Part shown: one piece after another, positions 11,317 to 23,440 of the stretch
Layout: every line of letters begins with the position of its first letter
Numbering within the stretch: position 1 is the first letter of the stretch
From: Ligula intestinalis
Taxonomy: Eukaryota; Platyhelminthes; Cestoda; Diphyllobothriidea; Diphyllobothriidae
NCBI GenBank assembly: GCA_036362985.1
Contig: JAYGXS010000009.1
Coordinates: 17,730,750-17,794,749, forward strand
DNA length: 64,000 nt
Direction of reading: 5' to 3'
Made by a program: the position numbers and the translations under genes
The notes under the pieces: generated by a model
What the model saw: the letters and a program-made list of their open reading frames with translations, nothing else
What the model was told of the DNA's origin: nothing
Database searches by the model: none

Positions 11317-12248
11317 CCAAAAATAGACACCACTTCTCCAATGCTGTCTCCTATGGCTACGTACCACCAAACCAAACTGCTGGTGTCGGCTTGAAGTCGC
11401 AACCACAGCAGCCGCCACAACACTTACCCATCACCCAACAGAATCTCCAGCGTGGACTTTCCGCTGCTGCTGGTGGCTGTCCCGGCGGCCCCTCCGCAAT
11501 GCCGCACACCAATGGTGCCGTGCTCTCCTACCTCCGCAGCATGGACCCCGCCTCGGTGGGGGGCCTGCCCGCCGCTGCGGCAGCAGCAGCTGCCCCACCC
11601 CAGCTGGCACCCCCTCCCCCCGCCAATCTTCAGGCCCCCCGACCCCAGCCGATTCCCCCACCGGGCGCCTATGACATGACCGCCGCTACCGGCGGGGGAG
11701 GCTGGGGCAAGCCACCGCCCACGCACGAGATCCCCCTCTGGCCGGCAGCGGCAGCAGCCGTGCACGCCTATCACGCACCCGCCGCCTACTACCATCAGGC
11801 CGGTTACGTCACCGCCGGGCCGGGGCCCGACCAGCAACAACCACAGCACCATCATCACCATCAGCAGGATCCCAGCGGTATGAGCATGCATCAGCGGCCG
11901 CCACCACTCAACCTCTACGTGGTGGCTGACCCCCAGCAACAACAACAACAACAGATGTCGTCGGTGCCTCCGCAACAGCAGCAGATGCAGAGCGGCATCA
12001 TCGTTCCCTCCTCATCCGCCGGCGGTCCCGGTGGCATCCCTCCTCCGCCCTGGGCCATGAATCCCGCAGCGGTGGCTGCTGCGGCTGCTGCTGCAGCCGT
12101 GGCCGCCAACGGACCGCATCGATTTGCTCCGCAACAGCAACAACAGCCGATGCAGCCGCTACCGCAGCAGCAGCAGGGACAACAACAGCAGCCTCCCTGG
12201 CTCGCCGGTGGAGAGGGCGTCCCCTTTCGACCCGGCTGCTTGCATTAA
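11317..12248 (+). CDS. Casein kinase 1 (delta/epsilon-like), last exon: Gln/Pro/Ala-rich tail
   Basis: The acceptor 'ccatcacttgcag' is followed by two bases that finish the codon left open by the exon ending at 1915, so the phases match. It reads on as KNRHHFSNAVSYGYVPPNQT and then a 300-residue low-complexity tail: several Gln runs, a His-rich run near 11845-11870, Pro-rich blocks and Ala runs (near 11730-11760 and 12065-12105). The stop is TAA at 12246-12248. In vertebrate CK1 delta/epsilon the tail is inhibitory, autophosphorylated and far shorter; here the tail from both exons totals about 385 residues. Ser/Thr content is low, so regulation by autophosphorylation may differ (inference). 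Codon choice is GC-rich at third positions, unlike the surrounding intron. The exon is strong; the function of the tail is unknown. Confidence 0.88.
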
Positions 12249-13480
12249 TTCTCCCCACGCCCCGCTGTCGTGTTTACAACCTCCTCCCGCCCACGGTCGC
12301 CGTTGCCCACCGTAATGTTCTGCTCTATTGGCGCACTCTTTTGTACATATAATTTTATTTCGTCGCTGTGTTCTGTGGGGGTGCTGGTGGCACCGGGTGG
12401 CCAGCCGTCTTCGTTGGGACGTTTGCAGCCTGAGCCCTCGCCTTCGATCCTGTCACATGTTTGTCCGCTAAAAGTACAAGGGCTGGTGTTGGCACCCCCA
12501 CCTCTCTTCATGTTGGCTGTATACTGTTCACATGATTTTGTAAACAAAAACTTACTTGGGCCATCTGGTCGCCGCAGTCTGTCATGCTTTTTCCTTCCCC
12601 CCCTGCCTTCTCCGCCCCCACGCCTTTACGTCGTCTTCCGACGTCGGTTGCTGTCGCAGGTCTCTTTTTTAACTTGCTCCTGTGGGGGTGGGTGTACTTT
12701 ACCCGTTTGTAAGCCCCCCTCCATGCTACTGTTATTATCCACATCATCAGCCACATCCCCTCACTAGTGCTAACGGCACCTTTACGTGTCACCTGATGTG
12801 TGCGTGCTTGTGTGTGTGTGTGTGGTTTCGCTTGTGGGACAGTGTATTTCTGCTGTGTGTGTGTTGTTAATGTTTAACACAATCCCGCCCCCCCCCGCCC
12901 CCCATCCCTCACAGACTTGTCCCGCCCCTTCCAATTATCATGTGCGCCTTTTAAACCGACCCGTCCGCTCACGGACAGTAGTAGTACACAGACGACCATA
13001 TAGTGGCAGCCTCTCTTTTTCTGCTCTTCTGCCTTTGCTCTGTCCTTCTACGAAAGAATTCCTTGGCGGTTTACTTGACTTATCAGCGTCTATCGTAAAA
13101 TTTGGTGTGCATGATGATGATGTCTACATTTTATTCTGAGGCAGTCCGACGGGCCCTGATGCCGTTAAATAGTGATGGCGGTGTAGTTTCAACGTCGCAG
13201 GCAGAAACATTTAGCTCGTCAACTTATTTTTGGGGACTTCTGGCCGTTCTCGAACATTCCTCCTGCCATTGGCGGGCGATGGGCGTTCTGGTGTACGGTC
13301 TGCCACACGCTGATTGGTCGTTTCCAGCGCGCGGACTTTTGTGAGGTACGATGTTGTCTGGCCGGATAGTAAAAGATGAACGTACCCCAACGGTTATGAT
13401 CTATTGAATATGATAATGCGCGGAAGGCCAGAGTGCTATGGATAGTTGGATGAAATGTTGAATGAGTAGAATATTAAAAA
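12249..13480 (+). other. Probable CK1 3' untranslated region and flank
   Basis: Directly after the stop the sequence is pyrimidine- and GT-rich, with a TG microsatellite at 12806-12825, another GT run near 12855 and a poly-C run near 12885-12902. No AATAAA is seen; an ATTAAA lies at 13473-13478, but the true cleavage site cannot be told. No further coding exon was recognised. Confidence 0.45.
12806..12825. repeat. TG dinucleotide microsatellite
   Basis: A run of tg repeats just downstream of the CK1 stop codon, within the presumed 3' UTR. Confidence 0.8.
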
Positions 13481-15100
13481 TGAGTAATTGACTCCCAGAC
13501 GAGTGCACTCCAGCCATGAGTGGGCCGGAGTCCAGAGTCGCATGCCGGTCGGTGTAGTCACCGGGTCTGGAGGTCTGCAACAGGCAGTAGGTCTCCTGTT
13601 CTGGGGATGACTGAGGGTAAACAAGTCCACAGTCAGTTTCTTTGTGCACGAGCCTTGACAAGTGGTTGACCAGTAAGCCAGACAGAGGGTGACCTTGAAC
13701 GGGGGGTTTTAATATCGTCTCTTGCGTACGCGTGGTGGACATGCGGCCTGTCCCCGCGGCGTCCGAGGAAGGCATGCAAGGTCGCTACACGTTCTTGAAT
13801 ATTTTGGGCCGCACTTGTGCTCCAGACATCAGCGCACGCTAATTGTTTAGCTGGTCGCCCGCATGTTTTACTGAACTGGCTTTGTGGTCAGTACATGTGC
13901 ATGTCACTATGTATTGACCGCTCGAGCGTTGTTGCCGTTGTCTCAGCTGAGTGTGTGGAGGCTGAGTATATCGGTTGGTTCCAGAACTTCCATACCCGGG
14001 GGCATCTGAGATGCAGGTGGTTGAGTCGCCGTGGCAGTTTCTTGTAAACGTTCCTGGCAGGTCCCTGTTTACACAACGACAGCATTTGTACATCTTGAGG
14101 TGGAGGCCGTGGCTCTTCCACTCAGAGTTCTGTAGCTAGATGTAGGTTGATTACTTGGTCGTGAATTTTGATATCGTAGAAAAACCTGGTGCTATTTCAG
14201 TAGATGTGGGCAGTTGTCTGTGTACATAGTCAACCCAATGTTGGCGCAACCGGCGGCTAAAAGGTCCTCGCTCCATTGGAAGTCCTCTTCCGTCGGGGGG
14301 GGGGGGTGTCGAGTTCGCAGTCTGCGGAGAACAGGTCCTGGAATGTGGTCGCGTTGGAGCCTGTGTGAGCCGGCTATTGAGGGAGTATGATTCAGTCCTA
14401 TAGGCGATGTATATATCTCAGGGCGCTCATCATGGTAGGCTTTCATCAGCATGGCAGTTGACACGAGATTGGTGAGGGCGGGCCGGAGTACGCAGGCCTG
14501 CTTCAAACTGTTGGTCACTTTGAACTCGTAGTTTGACCTTGGTTAGGCGAAATTATAGCCGGCGCTGTTCAGTAAATTTAATAGCATTGATAGCAACAAT
14601 TTTCCAGAGTCCTCTAGCGTTGTTACGGCTGGTATCCCCGTATGTATTGTCTGAAAAGGAACGTATATGCTTCAGGCTGCTAATGTGAGCGAGATGAGTA
14701 GAACAGCCCGGAGGATGTGGGGGGACGGGGGTTTGCTTGTATAGTTCAATTACGTATTTTACGATATCGTCTTATGCAATTGGGTGTGTATTGGATTGAT
14801 GGGTATCTCGTATCGCTGATATTTGAAACCGTTTTTGTCGGTCTGTTGATATTGGATCCGTTGATCAGGAGAACTTGGTATCAATTTTACACCGTCATTG
14901 TTCGGCCTAGCCAGAAAAATTGAATTGTCATTCTGGCCAATCAGAAAGGGGAGCTGTTTTTGCTCTTCTTCTTCTCGTTCGTTCGAGTCATAATGCCATA
15001 AAAACATCCACAGTTTTCATTTTCTCCTTCATTTACCTTCTACTGATTTTTTGACCAATCAGTCATCACCTTTCGGCGCATGTCTCAGACCTGTTTACAA
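13481..15100. other. Intergenic stretch, no gene recognised
   Basis: ORFs here, including a 108-codon - strand frame at 14518-14192, show no motif I know. A G homopolymer lies near 14297-14306. The right end runs into a PLE-like terminus at 15105. Confidence 0.35.
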
Positions 15101-15104
15101 TTAC

Positions 15105-15150
15105 CTATGACTGAGGATTCCCGAGGGAATCCGAAACGTCAGGAAAATAA
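15105..15150 (+). other. Hammerhead-like hairpin at a PLE terminus
   Basis: The + strand reads CTGA, then a perfect hairpin GGATTCCC-GA-GGGAATCC, then GAAACGTCAGG and an AATAAA. It is the same layout as the CTGATGA / hairpin / GAAACGTC motifs at 1115-1152, 29828-29868, 30733-30765 and 37398-37432. The core CTGATGA is altered here to CTGAGGA. Confidence 0.5.
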
Positions 15151-15309
15151 AGTCCTTGTTCCAGTGATCGCATCTTCTTCGATACTGGGCGTGTTAGTAA
15201 GTCGCTCAGGCCATTGAGCGAGAGGCCGACAGGGTGTCAGTAGTCAGCGTAAATGCAGCCTTTGCCTGACGAGTCACGATCAGGGGTTATTACAGTGGTG
15301 CTAACGCCC

Positions 15310-15475
15310 ACTACAGATTCCTGGCTCAATGGTTGAAATGAACGCGCGATGTCTAATCAATTCGAGTTCGAATCCCAGCTCATCTAGACTTGAGGCTGGA
15401 GATAGCTGACTGGGAATGATTAGTTAGCCAGAAAAGGCCTCATCGGGCCTCTCTCGTCTTTGTCGGTACTGTATA
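15310..15475 (+). mobile_element. tRNA-derived SINE II copy, + orientation
   Basis: A-box remains ('ctcaatggttgaaatgaac'), a B box 'gagttcgaatcccagctc', then the body 'agccagaaaaggcctcatc' and a 'tcgtctttgtcggtactg' tail. The order is head, body, tail, so this copy is on the + strand. Confidence 0.7.
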
Positions 15476-15699
15476 ATATCAGAGTGTACTGAAAGAAAAA
15501 AGAATAATTTTCTGTATGCAAGTAGGTTGACAATGCGGGCCTGTTCTGCTAGATCCTTTCGTGACTGTAGCCCTACTTCATTTCAATGCGCGCACGCCGC
15601 ACACGGGGTCATGTGATGGCAGCCGGTCTCCCGGCATCGGTGGCCGCAGCCTGCATTAACGTTTAATTCCCCATGGCGACCAACGCGCGCACACTGACG

Positions 15700-16070
15700 T
15701 TTGGTCTTTGGCCTGGTGCGATTGGGACCCACATGCGCACTTCACTCTCGTCTATCCAATTACCTCTCCTGGTCTGGCAAATCACCTTCAAGCGCTATCG
15801 ACGGTCGCTGGACTGACTGTCGCCAGGCTAGGACTATTGATATTGTCCCGCTCGGGTGCAGACCTACGCTCGTCTGATAGTCAAGCTTCGTTATATTTCT
15901 CGACCCCTCTGTACAGAATAAATAATTCATACCAATCTCGTCTCCCACTGACTTCGCATCTCTTAAGGCACCAGCCCTGAAGATCGTAGTAAAAAGGATT
16001 TTCTCTATGAACCTTCATCCCTCTGTAGTACGTTCACTAAGTACTATTCCTACTCAGTTAGCAAAGTAGC
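15700..16070 (+). repeat. Family IV repeat
   Basis: Blocks 'gctcgtctgatagtcaag', 'ctctgtacagaataaataat', 'cttaaggcaccagccctgaa' and 'gatcgtagtaaaaaggattt' match at least nine other places in the window. No protein is encoded. It could be a SINE or a small non-autonomous LTR element. Confidence 0.65.
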
Positions 16071-17390
16071 GTTTATGACCAAACTATCGCAAGGGAACCG
16101 AAGTGTTTTATCAAACCTTTTCCCACCACCCTCGGCCATTTAAGGAGGAAGGCGCCAACATCAACTCCTGTTACCTGTTAAACAAGCAATGGCAGGAACA
16201 GTTTCAATGTTTCTAAAAAGTTATGGGAAGGAGGCTTTAAGCCAAGCAAGCACTTAGAAGTGGTCTGCCGGGTTCGGAAATGATCAAATGTCGCTTGAAG
16301 ATGAATCCGGTTCGGGTCATCCATGAACATCCACCACGGAAGTCAGTGTTTAAAATGGGCTCGATAACATTACTGCTTATTTTTTATTGTCGCATAGCAA
16401 TCTGCAAACTAGAAAGAATTAATTAACTTTCTTAGAATGAATGTCAAGGAAATCCCAACGGACGATTTGAACTCGGAGTTCGTTCCACAACTGATGACCA
16501 CTGGCAGTCTCCTCGTGACAACGCGCCTGCACACAGGATGTTTGTTGATTCCTCCGACTCTGCATCCAGCAGTAAGACATACGTCAAACACCAAAGATAA
16601 CAGCTATCAATGTGGTACGGTACTATTAAACAAATAATAAAGGATAGACGAAGCATGTACAAACGTTGACAATGGATACATACAGTCAGAGAAAAAATAG
16701 TCGGCCAAGTCATCTGGCCCTAGACAAGGGAACGACGTACGTTAAACAACGCCACGCAGGAAGTTGCCAGTCTTTGGAGAGCGTGTGTGCCAGGGAGAAG
16801 GGGAGCGACCGCTGTTCTTGTGTGGCTTCAGGAGTCAGTTGATGGGACATCCGATTGGTGTCAACATTTGGCTCAGAAGGTGGAGTCATGTACTGAGGCC
16901 CAATGGTTTCAGCGGGGAGGTGGGGGGTCTTCGGGGGGTGTAGAGGCACGTGGAGTAGAAGCACGTGAGCGATGCGACGAGCGTTCTGGAAACGCGCCCT
17001 GTAAGGGCCGCGCGCGCGGACCTCCTCCGTATTTATAGGACTGAGAGGAAATTACGATAATTATTATCATGTTTATACTTTACTAAATAATAAATAAAGA
17101 GTAAATACCAGGAATAATTGTAGACTAATTCTTTGTTTTACTTGCACTCCAATGGCCACCACGACGACCTTGAGGAGACCATGATGGCGCAGAGATAAAT
17201 AACGAAACGAATTGAGGCCGAGGCATTCCTGTCCCTGGTGAGTTCCTGTTCGGATCGTAGCACCTTTGTCAAAACCATCGCCGAGGGAATCCCTTCTGGC
17301 CGATCTATTTGGACAATCAGTTCCCGGTTATCCCCTTAGATTATTTTTGTACTTAGGACTTTACGACATTGCCTCATTCTACTTGGGCAT
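16071..17390. other. Intergenic stretch, nothing recognised
   Basis: No conserved ORF or shared repeat was identified. The part 17045-17120 is AT-rich. Confidence 0.35.
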
Positions 17391-17613
17391 TGGTTGCTTG
17401 GCCAGTAGCCCTTATTGGATCAGAAGTCCCACCGGATTGGCCTCAATCCCGGCGGCGAGGAGGAGCAGTCGGGGCAGCATGGTCGGGAGGGGCTGCCCTG
17501 TCATCAAAAACGCAGATGAAGAGGGGTGAGATAGATCCAACGTAGGAAGGTTTGGTGTAGCAGACCTTGGCCGCCGTGAGGGCGGGTGGGAACGCGGTGA
17601 AGACGCGTCTGCT
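17391..17613. repeat. Family III 230-bp repeat, copy 3
   Basis: The blocks 'ggcctcaatcccggcggc', 'ggcagcatggtcgggagg' and 'agaccttggccgccgtgag' repeat copies 1 and 2 in the same orientation, ending 'gaagacgcgtctgctgt'. Confidence 0.85.
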
Positions 17614-18599
17614 GTCTTTCCCGCAACATTTGGTCGTAGTTATTGGTTCCTCTCGCAGCCTCGTTCGCCCTTTATCGTCGTTGGACCTTTACTTTGGGTC
17701 GCGGCTTACTGGCACACATGCGCAGCGCCGTCCGAGAGGACGGGTGATGTAAGTGTGCGCGGACAAACAAGTAAATCGTTTTCAGGTCAGCAAGCCGCAA
17801 ACCGCTGCCTATCCAAGCAGCGTTCCTGTGTAAGCCGAGAGAAGGGAAAGGTGGCAAGTTCGAGTGGCGCTAGGAGCAGTAGCGGCTATAAAGCTCGCAA
17901 AGGGAATATTCAAGTCAACCAGGCATGACAACTGCTGACTTTACTCCACTTTCTTGTGGAGGCCTGAGAAGGGGCAGAGCGGCGGCTTCAATGGGCATTT
18001 TGGCAGTCGTGGTTGTCTTGGCCACGTGTTTATACGAATGGAAATGGGTTAAGAGGAGAGGGTGACCAGCAGTCAAAGGGGGAGGGTACTCGACGAAAAC
18101 ACGGCCCAGAGGAAGGGGAAAGCATTCGGAAGAGGGAACAGTTATACGTAGGTCAGAGAAAATTTCACTAGAGAAGGGCGAGGAGAATTTCAAAGTTGCT
18201 CAACCGAAGATCACAGAAGTTTTGACGAAAAACGAAATAACAGCCGTTTCTCACCCCCATACTTGCCCAACCTACCCCCTCTGACCCCTCTTTATTCTCA
18301 TGGATGAAGATAAACCCCAATGAAAAGCGTTTTCGAAAAGTCTAAAAGGTTAATAAAAATCGCTGGAGGCATTAAGTCTCAATAATAAGAATGTTTGCGC
18401 CATTGGAAGACCCGTTGGGACTACTGCCTATCATATACATAACAGTACCTTGGAAGGTATTACTGTTTTTACGAATATATCATTGTGAATTTTTGAGGTT
18501 CTTCTCATACAAGTACTATACCAGTGCATCAACTTAATAGGGAAGGCCCTTACCGCTGCAATCTTCAGGAACGCTTCTATGTGGGAGCAAAGAATTGAG
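17614..18599. other. Intergenic stretch, no gene
   Basis: No conserved ORF or known repeat recognised. Confidence 0.3.
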
Positions 18600-18760
18600 A
18601 ACCCTTATGCGACGACTAGTATATTTATAGGGGTTAACGCTATCACGGTTAACCCTACAGCGAGAGCATGTGTGAGTCAATCTCAGGAAGGTGATTGGCC
18701 AGACCAGATTTGAGGAGGCAGAAGGTGCTAGCCACCACTAGAGGTTGAGCGTTGGCGCAG
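18600..18760 (-). repeat. Partial family IV-associated repeat
   Basis: 'gcatgtgtgagtcaatctc' and 'gtgattggccagaccagatt' are close to the reverse complement of 37950-38030 ('caggtctggccaatcatct', 'gttgactcacacatgaccg'). Confidence 0.5.
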
Positions 18761-21375
18761 TTTGTGGCACCCGTGTTTGGCTGTCCCAGAGGCGGACTAA
18801 GATCTGTAACCTCGTGCGTGGCGGGGCGCAAAAGGTGGAAGGCCCTGCGGCGTCATTACGCCAGTGTACTGTTGGGGCTGTGAGGCATAACGCCAATCTA
18901 GGAGAGAAAAAGGCTTTATTTGAGGGCAAGTGTCCCAAATTTTTAGCAGAAAATGGTTCCCACACTCACCATCTCGCAGATGATCATGTACACTTCGGAA
19001 TATCAACGTCCTCCAACTTATTCTCCATTCTGTTGGGTGGCTGATGCAGGCCAATAAACCAGAAATAGAAATTCCATTCACTCCTGCCCTTGTCCGACAT
19101 TTATTTCTGCCTTTAGTGTACACTAGCCGTTTAGCGGCTGCTTACGGAGCTCGAGAGCTAACCCCGAAACACAATGGAACGAGTGAGTTTCGTAACCAAT
19201 CGCTGAGCGTCTGTCTACTATTATACAGATGTTTATACATACATATGATATTACATGCACAGGCATGTGTATATCGCAGCCAATCGGTATATTGATCTGG
19301 CACTGGCATACATCGCTCTGCGCAGTCACCTCCTAGCTGGTGTTACTGATGGGCGTTACTGTTGCAGTGCTTCGTCCCCATAATTATCGTCTTGTTAGAT
19401 TGGCGGATGGGACTTTTCCTATCTTAGTCCTGCGGAATGTGTGTTAGATTCAGTGCGCCTAGCGCAAGGAACATATATATCTGCTTAAAATATAGAGGGG
19501 TACTGCCTTTCTTTTTCCAATTCCTATTGGCAGAGGCACTTGAGCTATATCTTGGCTTTCGTTACTCAGTTACCTATTCAAGACGGAGGATTCCAGGTAC
19601 TTCCTCGGTACCCGACTGCTGCCTTTGGTTTGTGCAAACCCACACATCCATATTTTGTGAGAAGATCAGCTCTTCCTGCGGCTGTCTTAACGAACAGCTC
19701 TCGACTCCTCCTGTCGCTGCATCACGTCAGTAATCAGACCTGCGGCTGTGACACAACCAAACTCCTCCATTACCGTAGTGTGTGCGTAGGTTAGTAACTC
19801 GCCCAATCTGATGGTGGAGGTGTTTCTTTTTTTCGCATGACTCGCTAGCCAAATAGCCATGCACTAGATGACGTCATCCCATTACGCGCTGCGCCAAACA
19901 TGGCGGCCACAGCATCTCCAGACACCCACGCGTACGTGCGCATGCTGCAACCAGTCAATGCAGTGGATCAGATAAGGGAGGAGGGGGAGGCTAACCAGTC
20001 TGTGGCAGGCGTTGCGGGGGCGTGTGCGTCCATAAGAAAGGCCGCGTATAGGTGGAGGAGGGGTTGGTATGCCTATGCGCTAAGTCACGTCGCGCCAGCC
20101 ATCTGCGGTAGTACTGACTCTATCTCGACAGCGGGTTCAGGTGTGTGATAAAGTTCATGGCTGACATCGTCAGAAACCTCGGTCCCTAGTCCCAACCCGA
20201 AATCTATCCATAGCTTCCTCGGAGGTTTGCGCCATCCCATCCGAACTACAGGTGACTCCTCCCTTCCTTGCCCTTTTTTGCTAACATCTCCTAGTCCACA
20301 CTTCAAGAATTAAGACAGACGTTAGAGTGAGAAGTCGAATTTAAATCATCTTAGACATATGTACGTTAACGCTGAGTTAACCTACCAATCAAAGGAATCA
20401 CCAATTTGGCTGATTCCATTTTATTCAGTACCTAGCCTATTCACCTTCCCAGGCGTCTAGCTCGAACACTGGTTACCTAGTTTTCTGCGGACTTTAAACT
20501 TCTCAAGGTCACTGAATTCCATTACACAGTCTCTGGTGACGCAACAACCACAGCTACTACCACGCACCAATTGACCTGCGGATGGGGACCTTTTGCTAAA
20601 ACCGTAAAGTACACTTTTTTCGACTACAAACACCACTCTTTAAGGACCACACACCTTACCTCACCAAAATCCTATGTGAGTTGGTGTCATACACCTCACA
20701 TTAAGATAGCTATTCAGGTTGGCGTAGGATTGGGTTATCCCCTTCCAAACCAAGTCCGTAATTTCCCCATTAAAGGTAAAAATTACGTCAGTTTTATTGC
20801 AGTGAGTAAATCTAAACACCAGATTTCGGCTAGTTCCGTCTCAGCCTTTCCTTATTTCACTCACACTCTCCACCAGTGACAAGTCTAACTAGAAACCCAG
20901 GACATGGCCATGCAAACCTCTAATCGCATGTCAAAATGACGGGCTTTCCACGGGCCAGTGAGCGAAGGGCTAGGGGGTATGCAAGTGCGAGTGCTTTCGG
21001 ATTGGTTAAGCGGTCTATGCGAGCGAAACCGGCTATCACCGAGGCTGCGTGAAGTGTTGTGTCCTCACTGAGGTCAGGTGGATGAAGCGACGGAAACGTA
21101 ACCTGCACCGCGGGATAAGTTTGTACTGTGTGTGTGTTTGCGAATGAGATGGCGAAGAGGGCAATCGGTGGGCGACTGGCGAGGTTTGTGTACATAGACA
21201 CAGCCGACTAATGGCCCCAGTATAAGTTGTTTTTGTTTACATGCAAACGCTGCCCCCCTCTAGCCTGCCCACATGCAAACCAATTTGACATCGATCGAAG
21301 CGAACAGGCCACAGTGCCGGGGAACAGGTCAGGAGACTAAGGAGGGCGATCGCAGGAACAGGCACCGTATTGGCC
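18761..21375. other. Intergenic stretch, no gene recognised
   Basis: Several short ORFs are present, but none has a motif I can name or flanking splice sites with conserved coding sequence. No repeat shared with the rest of the window was found. Confidence 0.3.
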
Positions 21376-22461
21376 TTAGGTTTTCATTCGAGGCCATCTC
21401 CCGAGCCAGCCGCAGAAAGGGGGTAATAGAGACACAACAGCCGCTGTATGGCGAGTGCTGCAAGAAACATTCCGCAATTTGAAAAAGACCAGTAATCACT
21501 CGCAACATGCCATTGAGTCCAATTTCAATTATTTTCAGTCACGCTAGGATGCCGACTCTGTCATGAGCTTCATTCTGACCGCTGCGAAAAAGTTGATTCT
21601 GTAAAAAATGGCTACTTTCATCATTGATTTTGACTGCCTTTATAAATTCAAATATATTTTATGGAAAGCATGCACGAAAAATCCTCTCTTGTACTTGTTT
21701 GATAGCAAATTATGCCTTCTTCAAATTTTATTCTTAAAGGAAGGGTTTCCTTCGATTTAAAAAAAGTTTCAAAATTTGCCGAATAATTTTGAGACCAACC
21801 GACTAAATGCAAGTTTTACAAACTGAATGCTGTGTTCATCGTGTTTACGGAAAACTATGTTCTTGCCTACGGTTTGAGGATGTATTGCATAGCTCTCATA
21901 TAATTTCGCAATATACATTTATCATGCTGTATAAATCAGTGGCAGCATTAATAGGTTGACGGATAAGATGTATTATGAATGAACAACGCACACTCATAAA
22001 AAAACTCGAAATTAGGCATTTTTTTAAAACCGAAGGAAACCCTTCCTTTAAGAATAAAATTTGAAGAAGGCATAATTTGCTATCAAACAAGTACAAGAGA
22101 GGTTTTTTGCAAGCATGCTATCCATAAAATATATTTGAATTTACAGAGGCAGTCAAAATCAATGATAAAAATGTATGCTATTTAGGCAGCCATTTTTTTA
22201 CTGAAACAACTTTTTCGCAGCGGTCAGAAAGAAGCTCATCACAGAGTCAGCATCCTAGTCTGATTGAAAATAATTGAAAGTGGGCTGCATGATAAACAGT
22301 ATTGCAACTCTACTCAGTGTTGGGTAGCGAGTGATTACCGGTCTTTTTCAAATTGCGGAAAGTTTCTTGCAGCACTCGCCATACTGTACATACAGCGATT
22401 GTTGTGTCCCTATTACCCTCTTTCTGCGTCTGGCTCGGGAGATGACCTCGAATGAAAAATG
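21376..22461. repeat. Large inverted repeat, arms about 390-440 bp around a 250-bp spacer
   Basis: The left arm (21376-21766) and right arm (22019-22461) are reverse complements with scattered differences. 'ccttcttcaaattttattct' at left meets 'agaataaaatttgaagaagg' at right, and 'gcgagtgctgcaagaaacat' meets 'gtttcttgcagcactcgcc'. The right arm has an extra ~40 bp near 22295-22325. The spacer is AT-rich with no ORF. It could be a foldback or MITE-type element or an inverted duplication; no clear target duplication was found. Confidence 0.85.
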
Positions 22462-22964
22462 TATAGGCCGCAACTGCCAGAAAACCACATGCCTACTCCG
22501 GGTAGTGTGAGAAGATGGCTACCGGCTTCAAAGACGTCCATCAAGTACAGGAAAACTTTTCAAGGTTTCGGGCAGGTGTCTATCGGTCTCTCGCCCTGTT
22601 TGAGCATTTATCTGCTGGCGAAACTGTGCGAGTAACTATTCGCCCTTAGCGCCCTTCGGAGATGTTGCAGATCAGCAGCCCTAACTTCTGGTTCATTGGG
22701 ATTCCTTTCGACAAGCTGGTACAGAACTGGGTTTTTGACTGATTGGGTGTTTGCTGTTGAAGCTCAGTACTTGTGTTGTATTTTTTCGCTTTCTCAAGCA
22801 CTTCCGGTTTTAAAGGAGGGTGTTAAAAAGCCAACTGGTAGTTTTCTTCCTCCTTCCTTGTCGTTTGAATTCGAGCAAGTGATCCCCTCAGATAACAACA
22901 AATACCGAGACTAGAACGTTACCATAATGGTAGCGAAAGTTCGATTCACAGTGGGTAAGTCAGA

Positions 22965-23440
22965 AGGAGAAAGGGCGCTAAATGAGAGAGGTTTATCTGT
23001 GATCTGACGTTTTCGATAGTTATCTCGTCTATCCATCTTCAGAATGTGAATACTCTGGCTCCTGACTCTCGCTATATGCCGCTCCTTTCGTTCGCTGCGT
23101 GTGTGGTGAGCGGTTATTAGGGGACAGGTGACGACGAGGCGGGGGGAAGCCAAACAAACACTGACACCCTAGGTGCAGACCGTCGTAATGCAGAGCAGAG
23201 CGCGAGGGACGGTTACCAGGCGGCTGGTACGGCGAGCCGTTACAACGTAGAGACGCGGGCTACAGAGAGCGGCTCAAACTGGATTGGAAGACTACGCCCG
23301 CGGGCGAAAGGAGCGGCGTATAACGAGAGCTAGGTGCCAGAGTATTCACTCTCTGAAGATGGGTTGACGAGATAACTATCCAGAACGTCAGATCACAAAT
23401 AAACCTCTCCCAGTGAACGCCCTTTCTCCTTCTCAACAGA
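22965..23440. repeat. Inverted repeat, arms about 140-155 bp
   Basis: The left arm (22965-23100) contains 'gatctgacgttttcgatag' and 'ttatctcgtctatccatctt'; the right arm (23287-23440) contains the reverse, 'aagatgggttgacgagataa' and 'ccagaacgtcagatcac'. The ~185-bp spacer is GC-rich. The motif 'ctgacgttt(t)cg' recalls the PLE termini elsewhere, so this may be a pair of opposed PLE ends. Confidence 0.75.

Noticed and set aside
11424..11975. 183-codon - strand ORF opposite the CK1 tail
   Set aside because: Shadow of a GC-rich low-complexity exon; no motif and no splice logic.
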